Assembly (NCBI GenBank): GCA_017591395.1
Contig: WEDG01001078.1
Span: 186,001 to 250,000, forward strand
DNA length: 64,000 bases
Reading direction: 5' to 3'
Source of the DNA: Schistocephalus solidus
Lineage: Eukaryota > Platyhelminthes > Cestoda > Diphyllobothriidea > Diphyllobothriidae
How positions within the stretch are numbered: the stretch's first letter is position 1; every line of letters starts with the position of its first letter. The position numbers were made by a program, and so were the translations under genes. Below the pieces are notes generated by a model. That model ran no database searches, was not told the origin of the DNA, and saw only the letters and a program-made list of their open reading frames with translations. Of this stretch, positions 33,248 to 45,715 are shown in pieces.

Positions 33248-36133
33248 GTTAGTCCAACAGCTACATGAATCTACCAAGCTATCAGCCTTAAGCCAGAAGC
33301 TGAATATTGTTTGGATTTGTCTGTGCGCTCTCATTGGCTCTTGTTATGCCAACCTAACAGATCCCTATATGGATGTATCTAAAAACACTCTTCCAACGGA
33401 AATTTCAATGGCTTACCTGAATTGGATTCGAAGTCACCGATCATCGTCAACCCCTTCCTCTAATGCCCTGCTGAACGACCCTGAGCAGTTGTCCAGTGCA
33501 GTCAATGCTCCTGGATATCCTCAACAGAGGCAATCAGATTTGCTAGAGAGGTACAAGGAAGTTGAAAGGAATTTGCAACTTCAAACAACAAAACCCTACG
33601 GGACCGCATATCCTTCGAGAGCTTTTACGACAATTTTTATAACAACTGCGCCCATCATAAAGGAGGTTGACTTGCCAAAGTTTATTTTGGCCAACACCTC
33701 TAAAGTGGGCAATGCTTCTAGCCCATACGGACCAGTCACCTCGGGAATTATTGGACTCCTGACAGCGGTAATCTCCTTCATCACCATCAGTGGAAATGTA
33801 CTGGTTATAATGGCGTTTTTCCTGGAGCGCAATCTTCGTATGCCTACCAACTACTTCATTGCATCTCTGGCAGTAACGGATCTTCTGATTGGAGTTTCTC
33901 CATGAATCTCTATAGTCTCTACTTATTACTTGGCTATTGGCCACTAGGCAGATTACTATGTGACCTTTGGTTAGGTGTCGATTATACGGCCTGTCTGACC
34001 AGTCAGTACACAGTCTTCTTCATCACTCTAGATCGCTTTTTGTCAGTTAAAATTCCAGCCAAATACCGAAATTGGCGAACGGAGAAAAAGGTTTATGGCA
34101 TGGTGGCTATCACCTGGATCATTCCTTCCTCCATCTTCTTCACTACCCTCCTTGGTTGGCCCAAATTCAGCAGAAAAAATCATGTACGCGAAGATCACAC
34201 CTGCTACGCCGAATTCTCAAACGATCCTGTTTTTAATACTATTCTCACCATTTCCTACTTCTGGGTAACACTTGCAGTCATGACGAGTCTCTACATAGGC
34301 ATATATCATGTGGCATTGAATCTACAGAAGAAATCAGAAGCGAAGCGTCAGAAAGTAAAGAATTTGGTGAATATGGCTGGGCAAACTATGTCAAAGATAG
34401 GAGTGACAGAGAATAAGGCAGGTCTTGGTGAAGCAGGCTACGATGATTCCAGAGAGGTCAATCGAAAAGGAAACAATAACCCTAATGTACCCAACACTGC
34501 ATCTTGTGCACTAGAATCAGATGGTCAAGGAGAATACTCAACAAATAACACGTCAAATTGTCACCCTGGGGGCGCAGTACCGGACAAGCTCGCAGAAGCT
34601 AATACAGACAGACAGGTGATCACGGACAGTCAGCTGACAGACCGACGCAATCACGTCAATGATCGACCACCTAATTATTATGATTGTGTGGTTCCATTGC
34701 AAGCAAATCAAACCTTTACGACAAATGAATACCATTCCTACTGTGGACCGAGTGAAACTGAACGAACTACTGTAAGATCAGGTACTGGCTCAAAACCGAG
34801 CGTGATTGCCGCATTAAAACTGGCTAAATCGAAGCTAACCAATAGCTATGGTTCAGAGACCTCAACAAGTCAAGTATCATCCTGTTCACCAGCAACATCG
34901 CCGACATCGATCGTGGAGCCCTTGCTCAAAGTCATTAGTTCACCTTATTTGAATGACCAAGGGGACGCTGAAAGTTCAGTAGTCAGTGGAAGGCCCGAAC
35001 AGAGAGATGACATTGAGGGGGCACTGATATCTTTCCCGTCCTCGCCAGCAGTTCACATCTTCTCCGACTGTGACTCTTCGAAAAACAGCAGTCCGGTATC
35101 TCTTGGAGGTCGATTCAATAGAACCATTCCTGACATAAAACCCGTCATCCTTGCTCCTGAATTGGTGTGTACCAGGTCAAACAACAACCTCTGGGAATGT
35201 GGTCGACAGCAACCCAGTCAGGATGGCGCGTATCATGGTGAGCATCCTAAGTCTGCTCTCTCCGATTCCAATACGGAGATATCAGTTAACCGTTTGGAGC
35301 TTAATTTCAAGAAAAATATCCCTGCTGCGCAGTCACAGCCACTTCTTTCTGATTCCCTAGGCAGTCTCATGAAGGTAAGTCCCTTTCTCACAACTGAGCC
35401 TCCCAATGCACAGGTGTGTAAGAAGCAAGAGTCTTGCACAGAAGCAGCGCCAGGCTTGTCAAAAATAGCTACAAACGTGTGGGAACACAGCGGAGCACTT
35501 TCTGGTCAGGAGTGTTTGCCTCTTGCAACATCTGCCTCCGATGATCGAACTACAAGTCAGAATCCCAGTTATAACTCCGTGTTTGAAACCACTACACCAA
35601 TTTATTGCGACACTGGGACCTCAGATAGCAATGCGGCTCTCCTGAACAAAGGGCTTTCCCGAACTTCAGTCAAACAAGTGACAAAAATGCCAGCATTAGA
35701 AACAGCAAATGTATATAAGACCACCAGAGGACGTGGCCCAGGAAACTGCTTCGGACAGTCAGGGAAGCAAAAGCCCTCATTTATTCGATCTCTACTGTAC
35801 TTATTTAGTCGGCACAGTAATGGGAAAAAGAGCCCAGTTCGGGTTGAACGTGGTAGGACGGAGAACAGGGCTCGGAAAGCTCTCAAAACGATCAGTATTA
35901 TTCTAGGCGCTTTCGTCACCTGCTGGACACCCTACCATATTTTAATCCTAATCAAAGGATTCTGCGATGATCCGGAAAGGGGGTACACTTGTGTTAATGA
36001 TCACTTGTACAGTGTAAGCTACTGGCTTTGCTATATGAACTCTCCTATCAACCCTTTCTGTTATGCACTGGCAAATGTCCAGTTTAAGAAAACGTTTATT
36101 CGCCTTCTTAAATTTGACCTCAGGCGAAGATGA
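33248..36133 (+). CDS. B-type muscarinic acetylcholine receptor (GPCR)
   Basis: Class A receptor for acetylcholine at the plasma membrane. After the acceptor come a hydrophobic stretch (NIVWICLCALIGSCYA, from 33303), N-glycosylation motifs (NLT, NTS, NAS), TM1 with SGNVLV and TM2 with LAVTDLL. From 33902 (residue 1 of the second frame): Cys20 and Cys101 for the extracellular disulfide, amine-binding Asp27 in TM3 (VDY), DRF at 44-46 in place of DRY, TM4 near 66-86, TM5 near 112-134, a third intracellular loop of about 515 residues, TM6 with CWTPYH (674-679), TM7 with NPFCY (717-721) and a short basic tail. CLTSQYTV..IT.DRF.SVKIPAKYRNWR identifies the protostome B type (Drosophila mAChR-B, GAR-2-like), which in insects couples to Gi/o. 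TM1 and TM2 lie in another phase from the rest, broken at about 33896. About 960 residues; the start codon is probably in an unseen 5' exon. Confidence 0.93.
33894..33905 (+). other. One-base frameshift inside receptor TM2
   Basis: The upstream frame ends LLIGVSP-stop (TGA at 33903-33905), while the downstream frame reads F-S-M-N-L-Y-S-L-Y with overlap at base 33896. Adding one T to the GTTT run would give the uninterrupted family sequence. Both sides are well conserved and there is no room for an intron, so this is a one-base deletion: either an assembly error in a T run or a recent inactivating mutation. Confidence 0.85.
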
Positions 36134-36856
36134 AAGACAATGAATTCTATTGACTTATATCTACCATAGCATCCGACTGAGCTTAATGATTTGTACTTTT
36201 ATCAAAAGTGAAATACGATCTAATTTCGTTGTTAAATAGAACATTCCCTGACAAATTTCCTTGTTCTTCAATTTAAAATGTGATTCACAATTACGAGGAA
36301 ATATGAAATTCCACAAATGCACAGACGGTTGTCAGTGTATACAGATTTTCAGTTATCAGTTTTGAACAACGGGCCTACTCTTGCGTTATTAGCTAATTAT
36401 TGGAAATGGAATTCAATTACATAAGACCATCAACAGAGAAAATGTTTTGTAAAGATTAATTCACCCCTTTTGATAGCAAAGTATTTTGGCGGAAACTCAA
36501 GCTTGAACGTGTCTACATGTGACTGTCGACTGTCAATTCCGCCTAAAGTAGATCGTTTAAATCACCAAATCGCGGGGTCGAAATTTAAGGTGGTTGTATG
36601 GCACACAGTTGGTGGTGTTATTATGATTTTTTGAGCCAAACTGATGCATAGAAAGCAATTTATTAATGAAGATTTCAAGTATTGTCTGTATATTGAAAAG
36701 AAATCTCGGCCAAATGGACCTTAATCATAGATTTCTTCATACTCACAAATTTAATTTCACAATTAAAATCAATGGACCAAAATATTTTATTTGTACACGT
36801 TGTAATATAATTAAACAATAGGAAAAAAGGAAACATTTAAATATATCTTTTTAAAG

Positions 36857-36896
36857 AATAAAAATTGCAGTTCTGCATTCACGAAAATCAAATAAA
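36857..36896 (+). terminator. Candidate polyadenylation signals of the receptor gene
   Basis: AATAAA occurs at 36857-36862 and again at 36891-36896, about 725-760 bases after the stop codon. In DNA this AT-rich the hexamer is common by chance, so the assignment is tentative. Confidence 0.3.
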
Positions 36897-39800
36897 TGCA
36901 TACAAAATTTATCACATTTTTTGGAAAAAGGATCGCAGATTCTTTTAAAAAAATGTTTTTCAAATTTTCTACATTACTCACAAGAAAGTTTGTGACTTTC
37001 GTTTATTTTACCAAGCCGCCATTAGGGGCCGTTAACATATGTTCTTTTCTGAAACCACAACATATCATAAATGTTCTCGGTTACGCTGTACGCGAGGTAT
37101 GTGCGGATAATTTCATCGTTGTTTGACTAGGAATTTATATGGAAACTTAAATTAGTACAGACAGAAAATAAACAGAATTCGAAATTTCTTGGTAAATATT
37201 TTAGCATTCTATTCAGAATTGCAGACTAAAAACGGGCCAAAAACAATTAAGCAAAATCCCTTTAATAAAAAGAGAAAAGTCACTTTTGCGTTGCAATGAA
37301 TGCCAAAAAAACAGTCTTAACTCCAAATGTTTACCTTGTTTTTAACTTTGATAAAGGTAAATTGGGCAAACACATGACAGCGACGTGCCTAATTAAATGG
37401 CGTCTTAAATAGGTAATTGTTTATGGAAAGTTTCATTTTGCGTATTCAATGACTAATCGTGTTGTAAGTATATATTATACACGGCAATGGTATTTCTTGT
37501 TTAACGTAGCCTAAAAATATGACGCAAACTGCAGTCTGCATTACAAAGAATGTATCGAAATTAATAACTGAGGTAAGTGTTTTCAAGAATAATATTATTT
37601 TGGAGGGGTTGATAAACACAAAAAACAGAATTCAGATTTATCAATCGTCGACTTAAACACTTATAACCGTAACGTATGCACCACTTATTCAAGAAGAGCT
37701 GATATGCATAGAAGTCGAAAACCCAAAAAAGTGATAAGAAAATTTAACGAAAGAAAATTCCTCTTAATAAGTACAAAATGGTGCCATTGCTATTAAAACT
37801 AAAAATTATATTTAAATGTATTAATCAGTGGCAGATCTGTCCGCATATTAATTTGTGAACTATTTTATTCCTTTGACGACATATTGGCTCAATCAAGCAC
37901 AAATCGCATCGAGGAAAATGTAAAATTGGGAATATATCGCTAATTCTCCTATACCCCATTGGAATACACATTCGAAATTTAAGTTTATTGTTAACTACTA
38001 TACTTATAATTGCCTGAACTCTGTGGGAATAGGTGTATGCAAAACGTATAAAAAAATTAGTTTTGAATAAGATTTTACCTTTACTACTTTCTTGACTCAT
38101 TTGTATGCATGGGCAGGCTTCCTGTACATTTAAACGTTTATTTATTTGCAAAATAATTTCACGCTTTAACGTGCCTCTTTTCTTAGTTTGCATTTAAAGA
38201 ACAGGTGTCCCTTGTTTGCCCTTGTTCAGATATGTTTTTTTGGCTGTAATTCAAAAGTCCAATTTTTATTCTGGTTTTTATATAAAAATATTTAGAAAGT
38301 CTTCCATCAACCTGATCAAATTGGAAAACTTTGCAGCCCCAATTTTTTTATTTGCTAGTTGAAACGCGCATACTTGGAAATGAAGATATGTATTTACGGT
38401 TTCCAAGGCAAAACATGTAAAGGGATCGGATTTTTATAGATCATGCGCATACACATTTGTAAAAGTTTCTGCAATTGTGTACGAAGCCACTTCTCAGGGA
38501 ATGCTGCTATAAGCAGTATTGCAACATTGGTTACGCACGTCACATTGGTTTGCTAGCCTACGGTCGAAGTGTGGCTGAAATGTTCGATATTGCGAACCTT
38601 ACTCTATCTTAATAATCTAAAACTCTACAGTTAATACCCACCTTTGTCGATTGGAATTGTTGCATGTTTTACTGTTACCATTCAAGGGTTATTTTTGGAG
38701 ACGTTGGGCATCATTAAAAACTGCTAGCAAAATGATTCTGCCCTTAGACGACCCTTCTGTCGAAAAGTGCCGTATATATATGGTCTTTGAAATTATTTTC
38801 CTAAATTTTGAAACTCTTTGCTAAGGAATGTCATACTAAACTTACTCTCTGTCTTCGAGGATTTAAATAAAGACGAACTTGTACTTTAATGATTTTGCTC
38901 CATCTCCGAATAGAAAATTGCTCCATTTTACCCCATGCCAGCTAGAAACTTAGTTGCATTCTATGGTTGGCAGATATAATTTCGGGAAATTGGTAAAACG
39001 CACGTATTTTGTAAGCATAATTTATAAGAAAATTTAACAACGTAACAAGGCACTTGAAAAGTAGACTTACATAACAGAGTATAGTCGATAATTCATAAAC
39101 ATTTGGAGATATTCACCGACAAGAATTTCCTGAGAAAACACCTGTGATCGATCAGTTGGGTATGAATATCAATTTTACGCTCACTGAAAATGCTTTTTCA
39201 GGACATAATTGTAAAGACAGCTTTCGATTTGTGCTTGATTTCCTTAATGACGGTTTCTGAAATAAAAGAATTACAAGCATGTAGTCATTGGTGTTTTTCT
39301 TTGCAAATAGCTTACATGGGGCAAGAATGCTCTGTATTTTGGTCAGAATAAGTTTATTACCAGCATGTTTTCGTCCTCAGCTCTCCCTGCTTTTATAGCT
39401 TTTCAGCTTCTTTTTCAGTCCTAAACAAGCAACCGTTTTTTAAAAGAATAACAGACACTAAGAACGGGAAGAAGCTCAAAAAAATAAGTCATTAGGAAAA
39501 TTGAATTTAAAAGCAAAGGGCACCCAAAATAACACAATTGTACAGGAAAACCGTTAAAACATTGATAAGGAAATATAAGAGTTTTTGATTTAAGTATCTT
39601 TAAGCTTATTTTAATGAATTATGTCTTATTTATTATATATTTCGTCTATATGAATGACCATTAGGCAGATCATTCTAAAGAAAATGCTCAAATGCCACTT
39701 TAAATCAAATCTCTGGGTATTTAAAAATTACGTAAAAAGAGCATTTAAAAAAATCGTCATTAAAAGTGAATTATAAGTGTCATGGGGTTTCGGTGTGGTT

Positions 39801-40172
39801 ATGATGGGTGCAGTCCAAACTCTTCTTCATCTTGTTCATTGATCTAGAATAGTGATGGGATCACAAAATATATGGCAGCAAACATTATTGGTTTCTACAT
39901 TGAAACTTTGGTCATTCTTTTTTTGTTTTAGATCTCTGTAAATAATTACAAAATTCAGGTCTATTAAAGTAAGGTTTGGGTAGTGATACACGTTCACATA
40001 TGACTCTCAAACAATCCTATAACGGTAAAAATATACTTTTCTGTTCCCTAGGCGAGACATGCAAACAGGAAGACCCAACCCAAGTATTAATGGTCCCTGC
40101 GCTCAATTGTACAAAGAGCAACTATTCTTGTGTCCTAAGCTGAAGTATAAGCCGATTCTTAAACCTTATATA

Positions 40173-40262
40173 AACACTAACATAACGGTTAACTCTTTCC
40201 CTAACCATAACCTAAAATTAAGTCTATCCGTTACCCTAACCATAACAATAAACGTGACCCTT
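40173..40262 (-). repeat. Degenerate CCCTAA-like simple repeat
   Basis: Words such as CCCTAACCATAACC, TTACCCTAACCATAAC and CACTAACATAACGG recur; this is the reverse-strand version of the tracts at 2.93 and 62.9 kb. Confidence 0.6.
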
Positions 40263-43200
40263 ATTTCCATGCAAGTTGGCGCAAAATCACCTTTATTGCA
40301 CGTGTTTCCTATTCTCCTTTCCCATTTACGGTGCCATATAACAATTCCTTACCCATAAAACCTGTCAAGTGTTAGTTACAATGCACAGCATGTAGGTTGT
40401 CTGAAAATTAGCTTACAAAATATTTTCATGTTTCTGCACAAAAATCCCTCTTTTGCTTAACAAAAACTCTGAAGATCAACGGAGTGTCCTTAAATTTGGC
40501 AATTTAATAAATATTACGCAGTTATGTGGCTGTGGCTGAAAGACTTTGGCTTAAATATTTCATAAGATATCTTGATCTGCGCTTATAAGCCTTCAAATTG
40601 ACTAATTTACTCCAAAATTACAATTAAATTTTGAAAAAATAAAAGAGTTCCAATTTTTAAAATGTAGTACATAACAGCAAGCACACAGCGAAAGCTGGGG
40701 TTAACAACTGATGAGCCAAACCCCTCGTAGCCGTGTAACAACAGCAGTGACATACTGTCAAAGCAAGTATCTTGGCAATTAGCTGGTACCTGTGCTATGA
40801 TTATGTTTCACATATTACACCAAAATATACCACTGGCTGCTTTCATCAGTTTAATGAATATAATGGTCATCTCGCTGTGGTTGAGAGAAGTCGGCCCAAA
40901 TATTCAATTAAAAGTTTAGTCTAGGCCTCTTAGTCATTAAATAGACTGGTTTTTTCCGTTAGCAATAAATTTCGGAGGAAATAAAAAAAAGGCAAATTTG
41001 GTTTATACTTATTCGGTAAAAATACACACGCTAGGATAATAGTGTCCAAAGGTTATTAATTGAACCAAAATGGGGACTCAGTGGTAATCAGTAGTTAAAT
41101 CAGATTAATTGTCCATCAGTTACCTTTTGATTTAAAAATCTGTGTATTCTAAAGCTGTATTTTGAAATACTGCAGTACTGCCACTGTATACACTCACAAA
41201 CAGCAGTGGTTATGTATAATGTGTCCAAAAGCAGGCCTAAGCATTTTGCTTTTCATATAAGAAGCTCATGACATTTTTGCAAATAACTGCTATGTTTATA
41301 CGATCATCACATATGGAAGGACGTGAAAGGATTCAGGCATGTTTACTCAGTTTCAGCTCAGCTATATTTTCTCCTTCCTGTCCTAACTCTGATAACCCGT
41401 TAGAGTTAGAAACAAAGGATTGTGCTCGTTCGTGGCAAACATGGTTCTTAAACGGCAAATAACACTTCATCGAACCAAAGCTCATAAATACCTCGCCAGC
41501 TATCCTATTCTATCGCTGCAGACTGGGTATGAATTCAATCGAAAATGAGTGCGTACCGATCTTTTGTATTCCCAAACCAAACAAGATCCACATGGGTGGC
41601 ACAGAGCCCTCCTCGCCATTGTAATATCATGACAAAAATTTGGTCTGGCCTATAGTTATATTGTATTTCATTTTATTGTTTTTTAAATCTGTATTTTAAA
41701 TCTGTTTTTATTCGGAAGCAAATCGACCGATGTACGTCCATTCCTGTTCCTTTCATTTTTAGTCTCCACAGTCCAAACCACGTTATTTTTTTGTATTTTT
41801 TCAAAAAGCTCCAAAATGATAAACTGATCAGCGGTCAAAACAATTAACTGTTTTCTGTATCACTTTGTCAACGATGACAATCATGGAAGCTTTTGATTAG
41901 TGAACATAAAAACATATTACCTGAATTTTGCACTTAAATTATAGGCATCAAATGTGTTCTTGTATTGCTAGCTATTGTTTATTGCAGACACATGTCACAG
42001 GTGCAGTTTTTATTGCTTGGTGTGTATATATTATGTCCATTTCACATTTTAATATTTCCAGCACATCACCGGAGTTTCTTTAATCTTACCACGTGTAATG
42101 CAACTTTTTTACTGTGATTATTGATTCAATTAATATCAAAGACTGAACATGGTTAACATCTATCCTGATTGTGTCTTTTCAGCAGTTCGATCACTGATTG
42201 AACATTAAAATACTTTAGTTTAAAATGTTTCTGTACTCCTAAGTTGAATGATAAAATGTTTCAGCCTTAAAAGTCTCATGGAGTCATAATTGTACTGGTC
42301 CGCAATTTTAACGATCCGTGTAGAAAGCTAATACCTGTAAAGGCGATGGAGACTAAATGACCATTTCTGGCTTATAGCCTTCATCATCCAGATGTTTAAC
42401 CCCGGAGGTTTTGCTTCCGCTGGGACCTTAAAATTCCTTCTATTGGTTAGAGGTTTAATATACAAAACGCTGATTACTGTCTGCATATATAATAGACACT
42501 GTCTGACTGCACCTGAAACTGTCATCCATGCAAAAGCAGTTTAAAATTGGGAAAAATTAAACAATTGCGAACAAATGAAAAATAAATTCATGATAGTGGG
42601 ATGAACTTTTTACTGGATTTCAAACCTCAAAATTAAATAAGCACACAAACCAATGAACTATTAACTGGTTGCCTTGTTATGTTTTTCACAAATATTTGAA
42701 TTGTTGTTATAATATGAAATAAAGTATATGATGTAGCTCCAGATTGGCTCATTCGTCGCATTAAGCTGACTTCTCTGTTAAAATTGCTATGTAGCTTATA
42801 TCCGACCATCAATTAAAGCACGTCCGAAAAGCTCTAATTAAGTTGGGCTCAGATATACTTTTTAAGCCCGTGCAGCTTAAATCGATTAAGTAGGTTCACT
42901 TTATGCCTTTTGTAGGTATAAACATAGTCAATACATTTTTGATAGAAAACATGGTTCTAGAACCTGATAAGATTAGGAAGATATAAAACTTACATCCAAA
43001 ACGGGGAATCTCCAAGCATACAAGCAGTATAATAATTCTCATTTACGCAAAAACGAATGAAGAGCGCAACAAATATTAAAGAAGTTGGTGGAAAACAATA
43101 AACGCGTAGTTATCCGAAAAAAATTATTGAGGGTATAATAAATGGTAATGCTAATGAATGTTAAAGATCACATGTAGAGGTTTCAATGGTCAATGCTGAA

Positions 43201-45319
43201 CGTAAGATCAAGGAGAAAAAAAATTTTGGTGTTGTTCGTCTGTAAATAGTTCAAAAAAGGTGAAAGTAAGATAACAAGTAAACATACCTGGGAACATACG
43301 TTCTGTATTGGGAAAAATATTTTTTCTCAGTTGCTGTTCACTAGGTCGCTTAGTTGATTATATGTTTTATGGACAAAAATGATCTTTTATTTTCTTGCTT
43401 AGCTTCAAAACGCGATTTTCAAAGGTTTCATACTGATAAGCATGAACTTTTTGCTGAGAAAATCAAATAAGGTAAAACTCTTTATTTTTACTTATTTATA
43501 ATTATGATATATTAAGCACCCATAGATTAAACTTGACAACATCTCACTCCAGTATTAAAAAAAGAGTCAGGTACTCTGTAAATCAAATCGTTTGCATCTT
43601 TAACAAACGCAGTACACGTGAACGACTTATCTTTGTAATGCCAGTTAATATTGAAACTTCCCATCTCTTAATGATTTTTGTTGTTTAAGAAATTAAAACT
43701 ATCGTTTTCTTTTAAAAATATGTTGATTATCCATCATCATGCACTTAAACGTTTTACAGATCTTGTTTAGCGTAGTGGATTTAATATAGTTTCTCTGCAT
43801 GTTAGGATTTGCGATTTATTTTACAGATTGTGAACTAGCTAATTCAGTGTTAGTCTAAATATTGATATGCTTTTTTGATTTAGAAAGATCCCTTAAGCTG
43901 AACTTTAAAATTTACTTTCTTAAGGAACGCAAACGAAAAATACAGATAAAGTGGAATGCCGGCTTTTGAATACGTATCCTTTAAGCGAGCTGCAAAAACG
44001 CATTCGGAAAAAATGACATCTCAATTAGTATGAATTTGTTTGTTAATTTGTATGAATTTAAAAGTTTTTATATTTTTACAAAGTATAGTTTGTATCCTGC
44101 AATTTTCGTACTCGAAGATTGGCAATATTTATATTTATATTGTTTTCGCTTCTATTTTGCATACCTTTCACAGTGCTGTTTCGAGAGTTTAGTAACTGAG
44201 GCATTGCACTGTGAGGAAGGGACGTCAAGATATATTCTACAACCTGGTCCCTTAATAGAGTGAAACTATTGCCACAAGTTCGATGTGCCACGGATGTTTA
44301 CGAACCTGATGGTCGGTGAATAGAGAAATAGGAAGATATCATCTATTCTATTGATCTGAATAGAAGAGTCAATTTTAATCTGAAGTAGTGTGAATTTTGG
44401 AACTCGTTTATCTCTAGAGCAACAAAGTGCCATTAAACTGAGAAGCGAAGCTGACTGGTGGATACGCAAATACTGCGGTTAACTATTTAAATTACTGTCA
44501 TGAATTTTGTTTCAAAGTGGTATCTGCCGATAGTAGAGGAAAGCTGAAAATAACGATGGGAAAAACCTGTAATAATCGTAAGCGCAGCCTTTCAGGATTC
44601 CGTAACGAAAATCGTGACGGCCTTTTACTTAATGCAGCTACCGACTAAATGGATGTCGATGCAGTATATAATTTATAGGGACTCCAATAATAAGCTTTGA
44701 GTCTTTAGATTATTAATTGGTACTGTTTTGAGGTATCTCTACGTACAAAAGCGAGGTGCAGTGACGCTTATCCAAGTCATTGAAACCGAAGTAGAAACAG
44801 TTTGAGCAATACATTCTGACAAATGACCAGCTCATCAGAAAATTTTTCAAGCTGCAAAGGATCAAACAACTATCAATCACCGGATGAAATATGTTGATCC
44901 GAATAAAGTTGCGTAAACATATCAAATAGAGAGGACAACACCATTCAAATTTTAAAGATAACAACGGAGAAATACAACACATTTATTTCAGTGCATATTA
45001 ATGAAAAGCCTTTGGATTTTTAGAAAGGAGATGTGGATTAAATCGTTGCAGTCCCGGATGATAAAAAAGAAGTTTTTGCTTTATTGTAGCTGTTTATTTT
45101 GCATATAGTTTTTGCCAAATAAATGAATTATTTTTAATCAGATTTTGAGTTCTAAATAGTGTTTATTAAGATATGAATCACCCTATAAAAGCATCAACCT
45201 TTCTATTATGAGATAAATATATTTTACGATAATTACTCAGATATCACCGTAACCATCCACTAAGGGTTTTTAGTCTCAATGTTGTATATTTACCGTGTTC
45301 AGCTTGTAGCCTTGCTTGT

Positions 45320-45715
45320 ATGCATTCCATGTGTGCTACCTAAACTTGCCGCGCAATGGACCAACTTTAAGCTCAATTGAGTGTGCGGCAGGCTTGATTC
45401 GGGTTGAACTCCAAAAACAAATGCCGAACGTAAGGTGTGGTGGCCCGCGTAGGAACCGGCCCACGCCGCAGCCGCCACTTGTCATTTATGGCAGTCCCGC
45501 TCTGACGGATCTGAAGCAGGTCTGGTGGCACTGTTCAGATCATCTCCCACTGTGATAGCCACATGCGGCCGATCGCGACTCTGGTCTTCCGGACTCTATT
45601 TTGACACCGGAAACAGGCAAGAAAGGGCAGAAAGTGTGCGGTGGCTGCAGCACGTCTAACATAACCGAACTTTAATCCATACAGGAGTCACCGTCCGTGC
45701 ACCACCCTGCTGTGA
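45320..45715. other. GC-rich block, probable old mobile-element fragment
   Basis: About 400 bases with clearly higher GC than the flanks, including CCCACGCCGCAGCCGCCAC and GGCCGATCGCGACTC. A 79-codon plus-strand frame (45316-45555) passes through it but resembles no family and stops within the block. Its sharp compositional edges suggest an inserted repeat; the family was not identified. Confidence 0.4.

Larger units (their letters stand above)
36134..45319. other. 3' flank and AT-rich non-coding stretch
   Basis: The first ~750 bases may be the receptor 3' UTR. Beyond that no exon was recognised. The stretch includes a degenerate TTAGGG-like tract (40.2 kb) and, near 38.9 kb, two occurrences of TTGCTCCAT that match the arm of the 32.8 kb hairpin. 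Confidence 0.4.

Noticed and set aside
34553..35919. Several open frames on either strand inside the receptor exon
   Set aside because: They are shadows of the receptor coding sequence in other frames.
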